From NCBI GenBank assembly GCA_031269165.1, contig JAISZQ010000369.1, forward strand, positions 1 to 6,962: 6,962 nt of DNA, given 5' to 3'. The notes under the pieces were generated by a model. That model saw nothing but the letters and a program-made list of their open reading frames with translations. It ran no database searches and was not told the origin of the DNA. Position numbers and translations under genes: made by a program. This document shows positions 5,317-6,962 of this stretch, piece by piece. This DNA comes from Spirochaetaceae bacterium (GTDB lineage Bacteria > Spirochaetota > Spirochaetia > Treponematales > Breznakiellaceae). Numbering within the stretch: the first letter of the stretch is position 1; each line of letters begins with the position of its first letter.

Positions 5317-5482
5317 AATGGCTTGAGCCCGTTTCACAGGGCACCGTCATTCACGTTCCAGTGCAAAGAAATGGCTGAATTTTAGGAATTTTTACCACGA
5401 CCCTCACGAACCTGGACGGCGCGATCCTTCCCTTCCGTTCGTGTGGTTGCGGGCCGTTGCCCAAAGACGTCCTCCCGCACGT
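5317..5482. other. Gene-free stretch downstream of the DUF554 gene
   Basis: No supported gene. A 7-bp inverted repeat CACGAAC (5405-5411) with GTTCGTG (5437-5443) and a short GGGC-AACG-GCCC hairpin near 5450-5461 are visible on the minus strand downstream of the DUF554 stop. Neither has a following T-run, so I do not call a terminator. I see no known riboswitch pattern upstream of the SAM hydrolase gene. Confidence 0.45.
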
Positions 5483-6223
5483 CTATCCGAACAATCCCCG
5501 GACGCTCAAATAGACGAGCGGCACGAAGACGGCGGGGATCAAATTCGCCACTTTGATTTCTTTCCCCTCAGTTCCCCCAACCGCAAGAAAGTTGAAGCCG
5601 ATTGCGGCGACAAGGAGGTTGCCCACTGCCGACATTTCGGTGATGATGTCTGGGGTGAGCATGTTGCGGGCTGCTATGGCGAGAAGGGCGATGCCGCCTT
5701 GATAGACTAAGACCGGGATGGCGGAGAAGAGGACGCCGATGCCGAGCGATGCGGAGAACACGATGCTGATCGAGCCGTCGAGGATGGATTTTGCGAACAG
5801 TGTCTCGTGGTTTCCTTCGAGGCCGGATTGCATTGAGCCGACGATAGCCATCGCGCCGGAACAGAAGAGGATGCTCGCGGAGACAAAGCCTTTCGCAAAA
5901 GATTTGCCCCGCGTTTCGCCACCGGTTGCCGTGTTGCCCGGTTTTTGGAAGCGGACAAGGCTCTTTTCGGCCCACGCGCCGAGGCGGTTCATGCCTCTAT
6001 CGATGTCCACGAGTTCGCCGAGCAAAGCCCCGATGACGAGGCTCATGATGAGGAGCAGCGCATGGTTGTTGTCAAACGCGCCTTTCAGCCCGACATAGAC
6101 GATCGCAAGGCCGATGGCTTTTTTTAAGATTTCCTCGAAACGCGCCGGAATATTTTTTACCAGCAACACACCGATTAACGAACAGACGACGATGACGCCC
6201 GCGTTGACGAAAGGCCCCAGCAT
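5483..6223 (-). CDS. DUF554 family membrane protein (YqgA/YdfK-like)
   Basis: A 246-residue polytopic inner-membrane protein of the DUF554 family. Its function is not established; a transport role is often assumed. Hydrophobic segments fall near 4-22, 35-50, 55-71, 112-132, 150-185, 198-216 and 225-245. Family hallmarks seen are the N-terminal LGPFVNAGVIVVCSLIGVL, the acidic turn GELVDIDRGMNRLG (69-82), and the conserved CSGAMAIVGSMQSGL (121-135) followed by KSILDG (145-150). Residues 90-108 form a polar cytoplasmic-type loop. The ATG at 6223 lies 2 nt after the TAG of the HD gene, and its GAGGG ribosome site is inside that gene's last codons, so the two genes are almost certainly co-transcribed. 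Length matches the family's usual size (about 230-250). Confident of family, not of role. Confidence 0.88.
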   Translation of the reverse strand: MLGPFVNAGVIVVCSLIGVLLVKNIPARFEEILKKAIGLAIVYVGLKGAFDNNHALLLIMSLVIGALLGELVDIDRGMNRLGAWAEKSLVRFQKPGNTATGGETRGKSFAKGFVSASILFCSGAMAIVGSMQSGLEGNHETLFAKSILDGSISIVFSASLGIGVLFSAIPVLVYQGGIALLAIAARNMLTPDIITEMSAVGNLLVAAIGFNFLAVGGTEGKEIKVANLIPAVFVPLVYLSVRGLFG

Positions 6224-6225
6224 CG

Positions 6226-6771
6226 CTACCCTCGTCCCACATACTTGCGCCGGGAATCGACCAGCGCTTTCAGTTCGGAGAACATCGCTTTGTCAACTTC
6301 CTCGGCAATAGGATAGATGTAGGTGACGGTTTCCTCGGTGTAACGTTTCACAAATTCGTTCTTGTTGACAAAGCCCAGCGAGATCATATTTGAGATGCGG
6401 TCGGCCACTTTGAGGATCTTCGCGTTGCGGGAGCCGTGTTTCCGAATGCGGGTAAGGAATTCGGGCTTCGTCTCGGTGGGCTTGCGGCTCACTTCGAGCA
6501 CAAGCTCATACACTTGGGGACTCTCGTAGTCAATCGACAGCAGGGTGTTGTGGTTAAAGTCGGGAACGTCCTCGATAACGTCGTGGACAATCGCGGCCTT
6601 CAACAGCACGGACTCGATATAGTTGTAGTCGATGAGTATCGTCATCGTGTCCAACTGGTGACGGAACATATTGCCGCCGCCCTCTCTCGTCTTCCCGATG
6701 AGAACCGTCGCCACCTGCATATACGGGGCAAGATGAGTGCCGGACAAGCGAAGCATTTCTTCAGTAGTCAT
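6226..6771 (-). CDS. Stand-alone HD hydrolase, SpoT/Mesh1-like (possible (p)ppGpp hydrolase)
   Basis: A 181-residue soluble protein with an HD phosphohydrolase domain of the RelA/SpoT type. Metal and catalytic motifs are in the expected order: H38 (MFRHQLDTM), H63-D64 with E67-D68 in AAIVHDVIEDV, and D124 in LKVADRISNM. The VIED and ADR-NM signatures are those of SpoT-like (p)ppGpp 3'-pyrophosphohydrolases, and the length matches small Mesh1-type hydrolases. No synthetase, TGS or ACT domain is present. The first motif departs from the usual SpoT form (GEPYxxHP): the preceding residues are GGGNMF and no proline follows, so another nucleotide substrate is possible. ATG at 6771 is preceded only by a distant AAGG, so initiation looks weak. 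It forms a two-gene unit with the DUF554 gene. Confidence 0.8.
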   Translation of the reverse strand: MTTEEMLRLSGTHLAPYMQVATVLIGKTREGGGNMFRHQLDTMTILIDYNYIESVLLKAAIVHDVIEDVPDFNHNTLLSIDYESPQVYELVLEVSRKPTETKPEFLTRIRKHGSRNAKILKVADRISNMISLGFVNKNEFVKRYTEETVTYIYPIAEEVDKAMFSELKALVDSRRKYVGRG

Positions 6772-6800
6772 ATATCAATCACAACCTTATGAACCCCTTA

Positions 6801-6837
6801 GAGCCTGTTCAAAATCTTCTCAGAGCCTGTTAAAAAA
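6801..6837. repeat. Two partial copies of the GAGCCTGTT repeat arm
   Basis: GAGCCTGTTCAAAAT (6801-6815) and GAGCCTGTTAAAAAA (6823-6837), 22 bp apart, match the left arm of the palindromes at 3515 and 5176 but have no right arm. They look like decayed or recombined half copies just upstream of the HD gene. Confidence 0.7.
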
Positions 6838-6842
6838 CCCAG

Positions 6843-6863
6843 AAAAAGGGGGAAGTCTCCCCC
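6843..6863 (-). terminator. Rho-independent terminator for a gene beyond the right edge
   Basis: On the minus strand GGGGGA, loop GACT, then TCCCCC followed at once by TTTTT: a 6-bp GC stem with a U-tract. A second T-run lies a few bases further on. It would end transcription entering from the right before the HD gene, so the HD gene probably has its own promoter in 6772-6842. Confidence 0.6.
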
Positions 6864-6875
6864 TCGCTCCGGCCA

Positions 6876-6910
6876 GCTCAAACCATTGCGGACCCCGCAA
6901 TGGTTTGAGC
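6876..6910. repeat. Perfect 16-bp hairpin
   Basis: GCTCAAACCATTGCGG, loop ACC, then CCGCAATGGTTTGAGC: a 16-bp perfect stem with a 3-nt loop. No T-run follows on either strand. It shares the words AAACCAT and GCGG with the hairpin at 6938-6962, so they are probably related palindromes. Confidence 0.8.
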
Positions 6911-6937
6911 CGTCCTCCGCTACCCCCTCTGCGGGGA

Positions 6938-6962
6938 CAAAACCATGCGGTGCATGGTTTTG
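6938..6962. repeat. Perfect 11-bp hairpin at the right edge (may continue outside)
   Basis: CAAAACCATGC, loop GGT, then GCATGGTTTTG: an 11-bp perfect stem reaching the last base. The preceding GGGGA suggests the stem may extend beyond the window if TCCCC follows. Together with 6876-6910 it forms a small array of palindromes. Confidence 0.75.

Noticed and set aside
5317..5482. SAM or other riboswitch upstream of the SAM hydrolase gene
   Set aside because: I could not match any known riboswitch core, and the predicted transcription start lies downstream of this stretch.

Overview
This 6,962-bp window is GC-rich and compact. Every gene I can support lies on the minus strand, so transcription runs from the right edge to the left. 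The taxonomic origin is not certain. Dispersed palindromes of the type GAGCCTGTTCCAAAAC...GTTTTGGAACAG, a repeat translating as SDEAIQ / LLRRFAPRND, and ECF genes next to a SAM hydrolase would suit a repeat-rich anaerobe such as a termite-gut-type treponeme (spirochaete). That is a guess from pattern memory; no 16S rRNA or other marker gene is present.

Layout in transcription order (right to left). (1) 6772-6962 is an intergenic edge with a minus-strand terminator, two related perfect hairpins and two partial copies of the GAGCCTGTT repeat. (2) A two-gene unit follows: a stand-alone SpoT/Mesh1-like HD hydrolase (6226-6771), then a DUF554 membrane protein (5483-6223) starting 2 nt after the HD stop. 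(3) A gene-free stretch, 5135-5482, carries a composite repeat cluster and a good promoter. (4) A DUF62-type SAM hydroxide adenosyltransferase (4295-5134) comes next. (5) Then a UPF0397-type ECF S component (3656-4237) with its own apparent promoter and leader hairpin. (6) A gap of about 200 bp (3452-3655) holds a nested inverted-repeat element. (7) A double ABC ATPase of the DUF3744/YkoD type (1091-3451) overlaps by 4 nt with (8) an EcfT transmembrane protein (228-1094). (9) 1-227 has no recognisable gene.

The four leftmost genes form a complete dedicated ECF uptake transporter (S component, fused A1-A2 ATPase, T component), preceded by an enzyme that cleaves SAM to adenosine and methionine. 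The arrangement suggests an imported substrate linked to SAM, adenosine or methionine chemistry, but the sequence does not identify it.

The most unusual feature is inside the ATPase gene. About 550-590 bp of modular repeats (three 114-bp units, four 24-bp mini-units and one diverged inverted unit) sit between the Q-loop and the signature motif of the second nucleotide-binding domain. Every tandem unit is a multiple of three, so the frame stays open and the protein would carry roughly 190 extra residues, including a 38-residue repeat. This resembles the known behaviour of Rickettsia palindromic elements, which insert in frame into genes.
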